Shown: positions 32,502-40,425, counted from the first letter of the stretch. The stretch is 64,000 nucleotides of DNA from Microbacterium candidum (GCF_030315975.1 NZ_JASXSZ010000001.1:930001-994000); one strand, 5' to 3'. Made by a program: numbers and translations. Notes: a model not told the origin generated them from the letters alone.

Positions 32502-33328
32502 CGCTGCCGACCGGCGTCGCCGCATCCATCCCCCAGAAGGTCACCGGGCTCGTCGCCCTCGACGTCGACGGGACGGTGCTGCTCGGCGACGAGAAGACGT
32601 TCGGCCCCGGCACGGTCGACGCGATCGCGCACGCCGTGTCCGCCGGCAACGAGGTCATGCTCGCGACCGGCCGCAGCTGGGCCGGTACGGAGTGGGTCAT
32701 GCGCGAGCTCGGCATCGAGTCCGAGTTCGTCGTGTGCTCGAACGGCGCCGTCGTCATGCGCCGCAACGGCGACGGCTACGAGCGCTTCCACACCGAGACG
32801 TTCGACCCGTCCGAGGTCCTGGACCTGCTGGTGCAGAACATCCCCGACGCGCACTACATGGTCGAGCTGCCCGACGGGCACCGCCTCTACACGGAGCCGC
32901 TCGACCACTGGAACCTCGCGGACGCGACGCAGGTGCCCTTCGCCGAGCTGTCCGCGCAGGCGGTGTCGCGCGTCGTCGTGGTCTCGCCGGGGCAGACCGA
33001 CGAGGACTTCATGGAGCTCGTCGAGCACATCGGGCTGCACCATGTCTCCTACGCGATCGGCTGGACGGCGTGGCTCGACATCGCCCCGCTCGGGGTCGAC
33101 AAGAGCACGGGTCTCGAGCTCGTGCGTCGGGAGCTCGATGTCGACGGATCGCGCGTCGTCGCGGTCGGCGACGGACGCAACGACCTCGGCATGTTCGCGT
33201 GGGCGCGCGAGCACGGCGGACGCGCCGTCGCGATGGCGCAGGCTCCGCAGGAGGTGAAGGATGCGGCGAGCGAGGTCACCGCATCCGTCGCCGACGGTGG
33301 AGCCGCTGCCATCCTGCGACGTCTCTGA
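32498..33328 (+). CDS. HAD-superfamily phosphatase (Cof-like, subfamily IIB)
   Basis: 276 aa. Motif [14 protein letters not shown] has the nucleophile and acid Asp residues, motif II is MLATGRSW, the Lys is in [10 protein letters not shown], and motif IV is [13 protein letters not shown] cap domain of about 100 residues lies between motifs II and III. It probably dephosphorylates a small sugar phosphate or nucleotide-like metabolite. GTG at 32498 overlaps the serS stop, so it is co-translated; this serS-HAD pairing is common in actinobacteria. Confidence 0.92.
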   Translation: MTLPTGVAASIPQKVTGLVALDVDGTVLLGDEKTFGPGTVDAIAHAVSAGNEVMLATGRSWAGTEWVMRELGIESEFVVCSNGAVVMRRNGDGYERFHTETFDPSEVLDLLVQNIPDAHYMVELPDGHRLYTEPLDHWNLADATQVPFAELSAQAVSRVVVVSPGQTDEDFMELVEHIGLHHVSYAIGWTAWLDIAPLGVDKSTGLELVRRELDVDGSRVVAVGDGRNDLGMFAWAREHGGRAVAMAQAPQEVKDAASEVTASVADGGAAAILRRL

Positions 33329-33351
33329 GGGCCCATACAGGGCCTCCTCAG
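33325..33351 (+). terminator. Hairpin at the end of the serS-HAD operon
   Basis: CTGAGGGCCC pairs with GGGCCTCCTCAG with a small bulge, beginning at the stop codon of the HAD gene. A moderate GC-rich stem without U-tract; a likely terminator. Confidence 0.55.
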
Positions 33352-33363
33352 GCGCGTCCCGGA

Positions 33364-33392
33364 GAATTGAGCGGATCGCCGTCGACTAGACT
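33364..33392 (+). promoter_or_regulatory. Probable promoter of tRNA-Ser(TGA)
   Basis: GAATTG (33364-33369) and TAGACT (33387-33392) are spaced 17 bp, and the latter fits the actinobacterial TAnnnT -10 pattern. They lie 45 bp before the tRNA. Confidence 0.45.
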
Positions 33393-33436
33393 CGGCTCCT
33401 GATCGACGCATGCCGTGCCCCCGCACGGTGTCATCG

Positions 33437-33521
33437 GGAGGGTTGTCCGAGCGGCCGATGGACCTGGTCTTGAAAACCAGTGGGCAGTGATGTCCCGTGG
33501 GTTCGAATCCCACACCCTCCG
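33437..33521 (+). tRNA. tRNA-Ser(TGA)
   Basis: Acceptor stem GGAGGGT/ACCCTCC with discriminator G, anticodon stem CTGGT/ACCAG around loop CTTGAAA (anticodon TGA at 33471-33473), a long class II variable arm (TGGGCAGTGATGTCCC), and T loop GGTTCGAATCC. CCA is not encoded. It reads UCA and other UCN codons. Confidence 0.97.
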
Positions 33522-33555
33522 CAACTCCGCCGCGGCGCACCCTGAGAGGACCCGA

Positions 33556-34860
33556 GTGAGCCAGACGACCAAGCCCGGCAAGACGTCCCGCCGGCCGATC
33601 GCCAGCCACGGCCAGTTGCGGTCGCCGAACCTGTTCGCGCAGCTGCTCAAGGGCCTCGCGGTGGTCCTCGCGGTCGTGCTCGTCTCCGGCGCGGGCGTCG
33701 CGGCTTACGCCGTCACCGACCTCACCGCGACGCTCCAGACGCGCTCGGTCAAACTCGAGGGCGAGGCGCCGGTTCCGGCCCAGCCGCCGGGGATCGCCGC
33801 TTATCAGGGCGACGTCAACCTTCTCCTCATCGGCACGGACCAATGCGAGCCCGCGTACGACGCGATGTTCGGCAACCGCTGCAAGGGCAAGGATTCCGGC
33901 ACCGAGAACAACGACGTCGACATGCTGCTGCACATCTCCAGCAACCCGCGTCGCGTCACGGTCATCTCGTTCCCGCGAGACATGATGCTCCCCGTCCCGT
34001 CGTGCACGAACAAGAACGGCGGCAAGACCTCTCCCGCTAGCAAGCTCATGCTCAACACGACGTACGAGATCGGCGGACTCGGCTGCGTCGCGAAGACGAT
34101 CACTCAGCTGACGGGGATCGAGATCCCGTTCGCCGCCAAGATCACGTGGGGTGGCGTCATCCAGATCACGAACGCCATCGGCGGCGTCGACGTCTGTGTG
34201 TCCGGCCACCTCAAGGACCGCCTCACGGGGCTCGACATGACCGCGGGCATGCACAACATCCAGGGTCTCCAGGCGCTGCAGTTCCTCCGTACGCGTCACG
34301 GCGTCGGCGACGGCAGCGACCTCGGACGTATCTCGAATCAGCAGCAGTACATGTCACGCCTCGTGAAGAAGATCATGGGCGAGGGCGTGCTCTCCGACCC
34401 GGCGATGCTGCTGAAGCTCGCGAACACTGCTGTGAACAACATCACGCCGAGCGACACCCTCGCGAACCCGATCACGCTCGCGCAGATCGCGCTCGCGATG
34501 AAGAGCGTGCCGTTCGACCAGTTCGTCTTCGTGCAGTATCCGACGGGCTACGACCCGACGAACCCGAACCGCGTCATCCCCAACAAGGCGGCGGCGACTG
34601 CGCTGCTGACGGCGCTCTCGGAGAACAAGCAGCTGCAGCTGACCGGCAACAACGGCGTCGGATCCGTGCAGGAGACCCCGGCGCCCGGCACGTCGACCGC
34701 GCCAGTCACTCCGACCACCGCTCCGACTCCTGGTGCGACCGCGGGCGCGGGTTCGACGGCGACGCCGGCACCGGTGGCGACGCTGCCCTCGACGGTCACG
34801 GGTACCACCGCAGCCGAGGACACCTGCTCGAAGGGGCAGGTCTACAACGGCAACGGCTGA
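33556..34860 (+). CDS. LytR-CpsA-Psr (LCP) family cell-wall ligase
   Basis: 434 aa. A basic cytoplasmic start, one membrane helix (GLAVVLAVVLVSGAGVAAYA) and an extracellular LCP domain: VNLLLIGTDQCE, NNDVDMLLHISSNP, VISFPRDMMLPVP (the arginine that binds polyprenyl phosphate) and LQFLRTRHGVGDGSDLGRI. A Thr/Pro/Ala linker and a short Cys-containing tail finish it. Such enzymes attach secondary polymers to peptidoglycan. GTG at 33556 has AGAGGA 6 nt upstream. It is followed after 143 bp by tRNA-Ser(GCT). Confidence 0.93.
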   Translation: MSQTTKPGKTSRRPIASHGQLRSPNLFAQLLKGLAVVLAVVLVSGAGVAAYAVTDLTATLQTRSVKLEGEAPVPAQPPGIAAYQGDVNLLLIGTDQCEPAYDAMFGNRCKGKDSGTENNDVDMLLHISSNPRRVTVISFPRDMMLPVPSCTNKNGGKTSPASKLMLNTTYEIGGLGCVAKTITQLTGIEIPFAAKITWGGVIQITNAIGGVDVCVSGHLKDRLTGLDMTAGMHNIQGLQALQFLRTRHGVGDGSDLGRISNQQQYMSRLVKKIMGEGVLSDPAMLLKLANTAVNNITPSDTLANPITLAQIALAMKSVPFDQFVFVQYPTGYDPTNPNRVIPNKAAATALLTALSENKQLQLTGNNGVGSVQETPAPGTSTAPVTPTTAPTPGATAGAGSTATPAPVATLPSTVTGTTAAEDTCSKGQVYNGNG

Positions 34861-34940
34861 GCCTCTCGCTGCCGGGGGCGCGTGCGCGGGCTCTGCCCGG
34901 CCGGTTCGCGGGCCCCTCGGCGAGCAGGTATCATTGACGG

Positions 34941-34983
34941 ACGTGCCCGCTCGCGGGTGCTGAGCCCGCTCCGGCGGGCACGT
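34941..34983 (+). other. Nested stem-loop before tRNA-Ser(GCT)
   Basis: ACGTGCCCGC (34941-34950) pairs perfectly with GCGGGCACGT (34974-34983), and the 23-nt interior folds again (GCGGG/CCCGC). A TATCAT hexamer at 34929-34934 with TTCGCG 18 bp upstream could be a promoter, so the hairpin may be the start of the tRNA precursor or the terminator of the LCP gene. No known RNA family recognised. Confidence 0.5.
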
Positions 34984-35003
34984 GTTCGCCTCGGCGGACA
35001 CAA

Positions 35004-35095
35004 GGAGACGTCGCATAGTCAGGCCTAGTGCACCACCCTGCTAAGGTGGAGTCCCCGTAAGGGGACCGAGGGTTCAAATCCCTCCGTCTCCGCCA
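35004..35095 (+). tRNA. tRNA-Ser(GCT), integration target
   Basis: Acceptor GGAGACG/CGTCTCC, discriminator G at 35092 and an encoded CCA to 35095; anticodon stem CCACC/GGTGG around CTGCTAA (anticodon GCT), long variable arm with GTCCCCGTAAGGGGAC, T loop GGTTCAAATCC. It reads AGC/AGU. An integrase gene begins 38 bp beyond its 3' end. The encoded CCA, absent from the neighbouring tRNA-Ser(TGA), may derive from the element. Confidence 0.97.
35069..35095. other. Presumed left attachment site (attL) in the tRNA-Ser(GCT) 3' end
   Basis: The T arm and acceptor 3' half (GAGGGTTCAAATCCCTCC then GTCTCCGCCA) are the usual recombination core for elements whose integrase abuts a tRNA. No second copy is seen in the window, so the right end must lie beyond 64000. 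Exact core length unknown. Confidence 0.55.
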
Positions 35096-35132
35096 AACAA
35101 TCCCTGGTCAGAAGGCATTTTCTGGCGGTTGC

Positions 35133-36263
35133 TCAGAAGAGTGTGGCTCCTGGGTTCGGGCCGTTTTCGGCTCCAGGTGTCCCCCAGGTGTCCCCCGCCC
35201 GTTCTCGGGCCTCTGCATGGGCAAGTCGCTGCGCGTGAGCGCGGCGCTGTCCTTCGCCCAGGATGTGGGCGTAGACGGCGAGAACGGTGCGCGGGTCATC
35301 GCCGAGGTACTCCGCGACTTCGTTCACCGGGGTGCCCAGTCGAAGCCACGTCGATGCCGCGTAGTGGCGCAGGTTGTGCCGTTCGAATCCGAGCGGGAAC
35401 TTCCGCACTGTGCCGACTGACAGTTGCCTGCCGTGCTGGTTCGTGAACAGATAGTCATCCGCGGACTTCCCGGCGGCGTATTGACGGAAGATCTCGAGTG
35501 CTCGCGGAGAGAGCGGGAGAGTGCGGGTTCCTCGCCAGGTCTTCGTCTCCTTCTCGTCGTACCGGTCGGAGTGCGAGCGGTCAACGAGGAGTTGGGGGAG
35601 CGGCACCTCCGTGAGTGCGTTGATGCGCAGCGCTCGCGCCTCACCCCACCGGATGCCGGTGAGGGACATGAACTCGAAGACGTCGGCGACGTCGGGGCGT
35701 CGCTCGCGGACGGCCGCGAGTACCTTGGCGAGCCGGGCTGGTGTCGGCACGTCCTTCGCGCTGATCGCACGCACCGCGCTCGCGCTGAGCTCCGGGATCT
35801 TCTTCATCGTCCGCACGGGATGCGGCTGATGCAACAATCCCAGCTCGGCGGCGTAGGTGAAGAGCGCGCTGAGCGTCGTCTTCTCACGGGCCACCGTCGA
35901 GGGCTTCTTGAGCTGCAGCTCTCGAATCAGGTGCGTTCGGATGTCACCGGAGTGAATGGACGCGAGGGGACGGCGCAGCAGCTCCTTGGGCAAGGCTGCG
36001 ATGTTGTTCCGGTCGGTGTCGACCGTGTGCGGGTTGCCGGTCTCGCGAGCGGCAAGGAAGTCGTCCACGAGCTCTTGCAGGGTGAAGGAGCGCTTGGGTG
36101 GGAGCGGGAGACCGGTCTCCGCGCGATGCTTCAGATCACGCTCCCAGGCTTCAGCTTCTCGCCTCGTCGGGAATGCCTTCGTCCCGATGACCTCGCGACC
36201 ATACTTCACGCGGACGAAGTAGTAGGTCTTCCCGGTCTTCGTCTTGCGTGTATCGATGCTCAT
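35133..36263 (-). CDS. Tyrosine-type site-specific integrase
   Basis: 376 aa. An N-terminal AP2-like arm-binding domain (KTYYFVRVKYGREVIGTKAF), a SAM-like core-binding domain, and the catalytic domain with Arg in LTGIRWGEARAL, the HxxR box HNLRHYAAS, and nucleophile Tyr in VLAVYAHILG. It catalyses integration and excision of the element. ATG at 36263 overlaps the excisionase stop (ATGA). The gene points at tRNA-Ser(GCT), its stop 38 bp from the tRNA end, the standard attP-adjacent layout. Confidence 0.95.
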   Translation of the reverse strand: MSIDTRKTKTGKTYYFVRVKYGREVIGTKAFPTRREAEAWERDLKHRAETGLPLPPKRSFTLQELVDDFLAARETGNPHTVDTDRNNIAALPKELLRRPLASIHSGDIRTHLIRELQLKKPSTVAREKTTLSALFTYAAELGLLHQPHPVRTMKKIPELSASAVRAISAKDVPTPARLAKVLAAVRERRPDVADVFEFMSLTGIRWGEARALRINALTEVPLPQLLVDRSHSDRYDEKETKTWRGTRTLPLSPRALEIFRQYAAGKSADDYLFTNQHGRQLSVGTVRKFPLGFERHNLRHYAASTWLRLGTPVNEVAEYLGDDPRTVLAVYAHILGEGQRRAHAQRLAHAEARERAGDTWGTPGAENGPNPGATLF

Positions 36264-36478
36264 GACTCGAGGCCGGCGAGCCGGTGGATGTCGATCCGGC
36301 GGTAAACACGTCGATGTTCGGTGACTGCGATCGGCTCCACGGGGGCGTGCCCCGCGAGTGCGAGGCTGCGAAGCGTCGTCCGGTGAATACCGAGCCGGTC
36401 CGCGGCCTCAGCCTCGGAGTAGAAGAAGCACTCAAGGTGCTCTTCCTCGTGAGTCGTCGCGTCGCGGAGATCAGTCAC
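36260..36478 (-). CDS. Excisionase-like small helix-turn-helix protein
   Basis: 72 aa, MerR/AlpA-like winged-helix DNA-binding protein: FFYSEAEAADRLGIHRTTLR is the helix-turn-helix and HRRVYRRIDIHRLAGL the wing and dimer tail. Small proteins of this type next to integrases act as excisionases or integrase regulators. The start is GTG at 36478, overlapping the upstream gene by 8 nt; its stop overlaps the integrase start by 4 nt. All three minus-strand genes are therefore one operon. Confidence 0.82.
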   Translation of the reverse strand: MTDLRDATTHEEEHLECFFYSEAEAADRLGIHRTTLRSLALAGHAPVEPIAVTEHRRVYRRIDIHRLAGLES

Positions 36479-37109
36479 GCGCCGGTCGACCGGCGTTGTA
36501 GTTCATGCCCTCGAGGCGCCCGGCTTTGCGGGCGTCGATGATCCACTGCGACGCGGTGCGGTGCGGGATGCCGAGCTCCTTCTCGATGAGCTTCGCCGGC
36601 GGCAGCCCGGCGAGGGCTGCGCTGCCATAGAGCAACTCAATGACCTCCATCCGCGCGTCGCTGCCGCCTCGGCGGATGACCTCGGCTGCGAGGGGCGGAG
36701 GCAGGATGCGACCCTCCGCCGTGGTCAGCTCATCGATGCTGACCCACGTCGCGAGCGGATCCTGCTCGTCTTCCAAAGTGAGGAAGATGCAGCGGGGTGC
36801 GGCGACCTGCACGATCGCCTGCATCCCGACCTTCGCGACCGTTGGATAGTTCAGCTCGACGTCATCGCGGACCGCCTCGTTGGTCACGCTCTTGATGACG
36901 TAACGACCTTCGGCTCGCAGGTATCGCGCGATGAGAGCTGTGCGCACGCCGAGCGCCGTATCCACGGTCGTGGCGACGAACTCGGGTGCAATGCGCAGTG
37001 CGGACCCGACGGGCTGTGTGGCGCGCTGCGCCGTGACTTCCTGACCATCGAGTGTCTTCACGTCGACCTTCACCTCCCTAGTTTGTCTAACCGCACGGCG
37101 CTTTCGCAT
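36471..37109 (-). CDS. Unknown element-borne protein with C-terminal helix-turn-helix
   Basis: 212 aa, no family named with confidence. A basic start (MRKRRAVRQTREVKVDV) leads into a domain of beta/helix character (SALRIAPEFVATTVDTALG...). The last 60 residues look like a DNA-binding segment: PPAKLIEKELGIPHRTASQW then IIDARKAGRLEG, i.e. helix-turn-helix, with the tail NYNAGRPARD. First gene of the xis-int operon and divergent from the ParA operon across about 75 bp, so a role as element regulator (control of int/xis and of parA) is a reasonable inference. Confidence 0.7.
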   Translation of the reverse strand: MRKRRAVRQTREVKVDVKTLDGQEVTAQRATQPVGSALRIAPEFVATTVDTALGVRTALIARYLRAEGRYVIKSVTNEAVRDDVELNYPTVAKVGMQAIVQVAAPRCIFLTLEDEQDPLATWVSIDELTTAEGRILPPPLAAEVIRRGGSDARMEVIELLYGSAALAGLPPAKLIEKELGIPHRTASQWIIDARKAGRLEGMNYNAGRPARD

Positions 37110-37184
37110 GCCCTCTTGCTGAGAGTAGCAGATAGTGCTTCACTAAGGTAGAACCAATCGGAACTTACGCAGTAAGGAGCTGAC

Positions 37185-37235
37185 ATGGGCACGAACGTCG
37201 TAAGTCATGCCGAGCGAGGATGGCGATCGCGATGA
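37185..37235 (+). CDS. 16-codon leader peptide before parA
   Basis: ATG at 37185 has a strong ribosome site (AAGGAG, 37174-37179) and encodes [16 protein letters not shown]. Its TGA (37233-37235) overlaps the ATG of parA at 37232. ParA itself has no good ribosome site, so translation of the leader probably delivers ribosomes to it. Supported by spacing and overlap only. Confidence 0.5.
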   Translation: MGTNVVSHAERGWRSR

Positions 37236-37891
37236 GCACCATCGCCATCGCCAACCAGAAGGGCGGCGTCGGTAAGACGACCGTCACGATGCAGCTCGGC
37301 GCCGCGCTGTCGCGGCGGTACCGGGTGCTGGTGGTGGATGTCGACCCGCAGCGTTCGACGATGTGGTGGGCCGAGAACGCCGCGGCCGCTCTGCCGTTCG
37401 ACTTTGCCGGCAACCAGCATCCGGCCGTCGTCGGGCGCCTGGACCGCCTCCACGTCGACTACGACTTCGTACTCGTCGACACGCCCGGCAACCTCGAAGA
37501 CACCCACATCCTCGAGACCGTCCTCGACACCGCGGACTTCGCCATCGTGCCGCTGACTCCCGAACCCCTCGCCGTCGAACCGACGATGCGGACCATCACC
37601 CGGCTGATCGAGCCGCGCGCGCTGCGCTACTCGGTGCTCCTCAACCGGATCGACACCCGCATCCCGAACCAGCTCCGCGTCTGGCAGGAGCTGCTCGACA
37701 CGACCTTCGGCGTCCCGAGGTTCGACGCCAGCCTCCGGCAGTTCAAAGCGCAGACGGAAGCGCCTGTGCTCGGGCAGCTCGTGACGAGCATGCATGACAA
37801 CCGACGGACATCCGGGTCGATCGCCGACGTCACACGCCTCGGCCACGAGATGGCCGAGTGCCTCGCGCCAGCCACGCAGGGGAGATGGTGA
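37232..37891 (+). CDS. parA: ParA-family partition ATPase
   Basis: 219 aa, a small ParA/MinD-type ATPase. The deviant Walker [15 protein letters not shown] is near residue 9, motif A' is [15 protein letters not shown], and Walker B is [14 protein letters not shown]. These proteins position DNA on the nucleoid; on integrative elements they stabilise the excised circle or help transfer. ATG at 37232 chosen because of coupling to the leader; ATG 37220 in the same frame adds MAIA. Followed with a GTGA overlap by a small DNA-binding partner, the classic parAB arrangement. Confidence 0.92.
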   Translation: MSTIAIANQKGGVGKTTVTMQLGAALSRRYRVLVVDVDPQRSTMWWAENAAAALPFDFAGNQHPAVVGRLDRLHVDYDFVLVDTPGNLEDTHILETVLDTADFAIVPLTPEPLAVEPTMRTITRLIEPRALRYSVLLNRIDTRIPNQLRVWQELLDTTFGVPRFDASLRQFKAQTEAPVLGQLVTSMHDNRRTSGSIADVTRLGHEMAECLAPATQGRW

Positions 37892-38472
37892 CGGTGGCCA
37901 AGATCGACCTCGGCGGCAAGCTCGCCGAGACCCGCGCGCGCATCGCGGCGGAAGGCCAGGATGCTGCGGACCCCACGGTTCCGCTCTACGCCCGGCTGAC
38001 GCGCAAGGAGGCCCGCGTCCGCGAGGACCAGTACGCGGCGCTCACAGCCCTCGCCCGCACCCTGATGCGCCGCCGGCGGCTCAAGGTCGAGCGCATCACT
38101 GAGAACACCCTGATCCGGGTCGCGATCGACCTCCTGCTCGCGCACCAGGACGAGCTCCGCGGATCGGACGAGGACGAACTCCGAAAGTCTGTCAGTCCGC
38201 AGCTCTCGAAGTCCGGTACTCGCGAAGTTCCCAACTCTATGAGTGCCGCACACACAAGGACCGAAGTCAGCAACTCACGACGTGCGGGAGTCTCGGCATC
38301 CGACCCCGCAGCCCGAGAGTTGCCGAGTCCGCAACCTCCGGACTCACAGAGTCCGACACTCACGAACCCACGAAGACTGATGTTCGCGGACTCCGGTCCT
38401 TCGTCGCACCCGGCGGCACAGCCGTACGCGTTCCCGTCCGACGGGGCCGGCGGCATCGGAGCGTCGCGATGA
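37888..38472 (+). CDS. Probable ParA partner with ribbon-helix-helix-like domain
   Basis: 194 aa. Residues about 25-95 fit a ribbon-helix-helix pattern: a strand ([16 protein letters not shown]) and two helices ([17 protein letters not shown] and [18 protein letters not shown]). The C-terminal half is Ser/Pro/Thr-rich low complexity, and its DNA carries twelve ACTC/GAGT tetramers, suggesting the DNA sequence is itself under selection. GTG at 37888 overlaps the parA stop; ATG 37885 is equally possible. It probably binds the centromere and stimulates ParA. Not a ParB/Spo0J homologue by sequence. Confidence 0.75.
   Translation: MTVAKIDLGGKLAETRARIAAEGQDAADPTVPLYARLTRKEARVREDQYAALTALARTLMRRRRLKVERITENTLIRVAIDLLLAHQDELRGSDEDELRKSVSPQLSKSGTREVPNSMSAAHTRTEVSNSRRAGVSASDPAARELPSPQPPDSQSPTLTNPRRLMFADSGPSSHPAAQPYAFPSDGAGGIGASR
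38178..38393. repeat. Dense ACTC/GAGT array, candidate partition site
   Basis: Seven ACTC (starting 38178, 38218, 38234, 38273, 38342, 38358, 38390) and five GAGT (38241, 38288, 38317, 38325, 38349) in 216 bp, against about two expected by chance, mostly within (C)(G/A)ACTC(C/A) contexts. One perfect hairpin, CGGACTC-ACA-GAGTCCG, is at 38339-38355. It lies inside the low-complexity 3' half of the ParA-partner gene. Confidence 0.55.
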
Positions 38473-38750
38473 TCACCGTCACCGTCTACTCGACCGGCCC
38501 GCAATGCCAGCGCTGTCGACTTACGCTTCGACGGCTCGAGGATGCCGGCATCCCGTTCACGATCGTTGACCTCATCGATGCGACCAGCCGCGACGCTCGC
38601 GCCTACGTCACTGACGACCTCGGCTACAGCGAAGCGCCGATCGTCGTGGTCGACGATGAGCCCGAGCATCACTGGTCGGGGTTCCGTCCCGACCTGATCG
38701 ACCACCTGGCAACCAGCATCCGCGAAGCCGCGCGGGAGGTGCTGTCATGA
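38469..38750 (+). CDS. Glutaredoxin/NrdH-like redox protein
   Basis: 93 aa, thioredoxin fold. Strand [11 protein letters not shown] leads to the active site C13-Q-R-C16, then helix RLTLRRLEDAGI, cis-Pro strand EAPIVVVDDEPEHHWSGFRP and a C-terminal helix, as in NrdH and mycobacteriophage glutaredoxins. It would reduce disulfides, possibly for ribonucleotide reductase. ATG at 38469 overlaps the upstream stop (ATGA), placing it inside the partition operon; why a partition operon carries a redoxin is unclear. Confidence 0.85.
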   Translation: MITVTVYSTGPQCQRCRLTLRRLEDAGIPFTIVDLIDATSRDARAYVTDDLGYSEAPIVVVDDEPEHHWSGFRPDLIDHLATSIREAAREVLS

Positions 38751-39688
38751 CGGACGACGAACCGATCGATCGCGTCTTCGTGGAGTCGGAGTACATGCGG
38801 CTCCAGATTGCGCACGCGCAGGCTCAGCTGTACGACCGACGCAAGCAGCAGATCGAGGATCGGCGCCGATACGCCCGTCAGTACTACGCCGCACACCGCG
38901 AGGAGCAACTCGAGTACCAACGTCAGCGACGCGAGGCACAGCGCGAGAGCGATCCGGAACGATATGCCGAGCTCCGGCGGGGCCGGGCGAAGCGCTGGTA
39001 CGACCGCCACAAGGAGGATCAGAACGCGAAGCAACGGGCGAAGTACCGCGCCGATCCGCAGCCTCACCTTGAGCGCCGCTCGAGGTACTACGCCGAGCAC
39101 GCGGAGGAGATCAAGGCGAAGCGTCGCGAGCGATACGCCGCCAACAAGGAGCAGGAACTCGCCCGGCAGGAGGCGTGGCGAGATCGCGAGCGACGTCGTC
39201 GCGAAGTCGGACTTCCGGTCCGCCGCATCCACGCCGCGACGCACACCGAGTTGCAAGCGAACGAGGATGCGGCAGGAGCCTTCTTCGCTCGCAGATGGAG
39301 CGGTCGCGAGATTCGACGGATGCGGAAGGCCGGCGCGGCTACGCCTCCCGAACTTGTGACTGCCTGGCTGAGGGACTGCGCGCGAGCGCGCGCCACGTTC
39401 CACCTCGCCGAGCAGAAGGAAGAGCTCGAGCGGCTGCAGAAGGAACTCGCGCGTGCCAAGTCGGGGCCGATGTCGAGCGCGGAGCGCGAGCGGCTCGAAG
39501 CTCAACGCATCGCGGACGAGGAGCGCGAGGCAAAGCGCCTCGAGGAAGAGCGTCTCGACGCGATCGGCCGGGAGGTCAACGAGCGGCTCCGCCACCACGA
39601 CCCGCCACGGCGCGTTCATCACAACGACCCGGCGGCTCCGCATCCGCTACTTCTTCAACAACAGCATCAGATGGGACTGGACCGATGA
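38747..39688 (+). CDS. Highly charged coiled-coil protein with YY-repeat, unknown function
   Basis: 313 aa, no enzymatic domain seen. Residues about 35-135 contain roughly four degenerate copies of a motif like RRxRYYAxHxEE (RRYARQYYAAHREEQ, RAKRWYDRHKEDQ, RRSRYYAEHAEEI, RERYAANKEQE). Long Arg/Glu/Lys helices (KEELERLQKELARAKSG) follow, ending in a His-rich tail. Such repeats are common in phage and actinobacterial mobile-element proteins, often near nucleases. ATG at 38747 overlaps the redoxin stop, and its stop overlaps the next gene, so it is part of the same operon. Possibly structural or DNA-associated. Confidence 0.75.
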   Translation: MTDDEPIDRVFVESEYMRLQIAHAQAQLYDRRKQQIEDRRRYARQYYAAHREEQLEYQRQRREAQRESDPERYAELRRGRAKRWYDRHKEDQNAKQRAKYRADPQPHLERRSRYYAEHAEEIKAKRRERYAANKEQELARQEAWRDRERRRREVGLPVRRIHAATHTELQANEDAAGAFFARRWSGREIRRMRKAGAATPPELVTAWLRDCARARATFHLAEQKEELERLQKELARAKSGPMSSAERERLEAQRIADEEREAKRLEEERLDAIGREVNERLRHHDPPRRVHHNDPAAPHPLLLQQQHQMGLDR

Positions 39689-39954
39689 AGACCACACTCA
39701 CCACAGTCGACCGCGCGAATGTCGAGACCGTGCTGTACCGCGTCGCGATCTGCGCCTTCACCTACTACGAGGGCAAGGAGATTGACGATCCCGGCTTCTC
39801 CGTCCGCGACGACGTCGAGTGGTGCCTCGCTGCCCTCGGCACCCACGCCGAGACCGCGGGCAGCCTGCGCGCCGACATCCACGCGATGATCACTGACCGG
39901 GATGCGGACCGCCGAACCTTCATCGCCCGGTTGGCCGCCCTCGCCGAGGAGTAG
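39685..39954 (+). CDS. Small acidic protein of unknown function
   Basis: 89 aa, not recognised. Predicted mostly helical: TTLTTVDRANVETVLYRVAI, a conserved-looking FTYYEGKEI, then RADIHAMITDRDADRRTF. No membrane segment or signal peptide. ATG at 39685 overlaps the coiled-coil gene stop by 4 nt, making it the last clearly coupled gene of the parA operon. The next 194 bp (39955-40148) contain no gene and may hold a promoter. Confidence 0.7.
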   Translation: MKTTLTTVDRANVETVLYRVAICAFTYYEGKEIDDPGFSVRDDVEWCLAALGTHAETAGSLRADIHAMITDRDADRRTFIARLAALAEE

Positions 39955-40148
39955 GCCACCTTGTGCGCTTCCTGGCCGGTCATCGTACCTCCCTCTACAG
40001 TGCTCCATTCCGGGCTTTCGCGGCATATCCTCACCCCTCCGCTGGCGCTCCGGGGCTCCGGTATTCCACGGTCCCGGCACTGCGCACCGCTCCGGTCGAC
40101 AACGACGCCACTTGCCAGGAAGCCACCTCAGAAGTCAGGAGCAAGAAC

Positions 40149-40415
40149 ATGAACACCATCACCGGGCCTGAGCACCTGGAAGAATCCGTCGACCAACTCG
40201 CACACGTGCTCGGCGAACTGCGGCAGGGCCACGACGAGCTGATCTGCAGCCTCGAATTCGAGGAGGCCGAGGCGCTCGCCGAGGTCCTCGAGGCCGGGCT
40301 GCATCCAGATGTCGCCGCCCACCTAATGCACCGCTGGGCGCTCACGGAACCCGATTGGGATGCCGAGCACGGCGACGTCATCCGTCACTGGCTCGCGAGT
40401 GAGGGCGGTGACTGA
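40149..40415 (+). CDS. Small acidic helical protein of unknown function
   Basis: 88 aa, not recognised. Strongly acidic helices EHLEESVDQLAHVLGELRQG and SLEFEEAEALAEVLEAGL, then ALTEPDWDAEHGDVIRHWL. ATG at 40149 is preceded by AGGAGC at 40137-40142, a good ribosome site; reading further upstream in the same frame is unnecessary. The acidity could mean an anti-restriction or DNA-mimic-like role on a mobile element, but that is speculation. Confidence 0.65.
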   Translation: MNTITGPEHLEESVDQLAHVLGELRQGHDELICSLEFEEAEALAEVLEAGLHPDVAAHLMHRWALTEPDWDAEHGDVIRHWLASEGGD

Positions 40416-40425
40416 TTGTGAGCGG

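Noticed and set aside
30090..32525. 811-residue minus-strand frame across serS and the lipid kinase
   Set aside because: Antisense shadow of serS; composition is not protein-like.
34941..34983. 4.5S/SRP RNA or other known ncRNA next to the tRNA
   Set aside because: Lacks the GGAAG...GCAGC and GNAR tetraloop core of SRP RNA; only a hairpin can be supported.
39963..40148. N-terminal extension of the 88-aa gene
   Set aside because: The extension is Ser/Pro/Arg-rich, has no ribosome site, and the internal ATG at 40149 has AGGAGC in good position.
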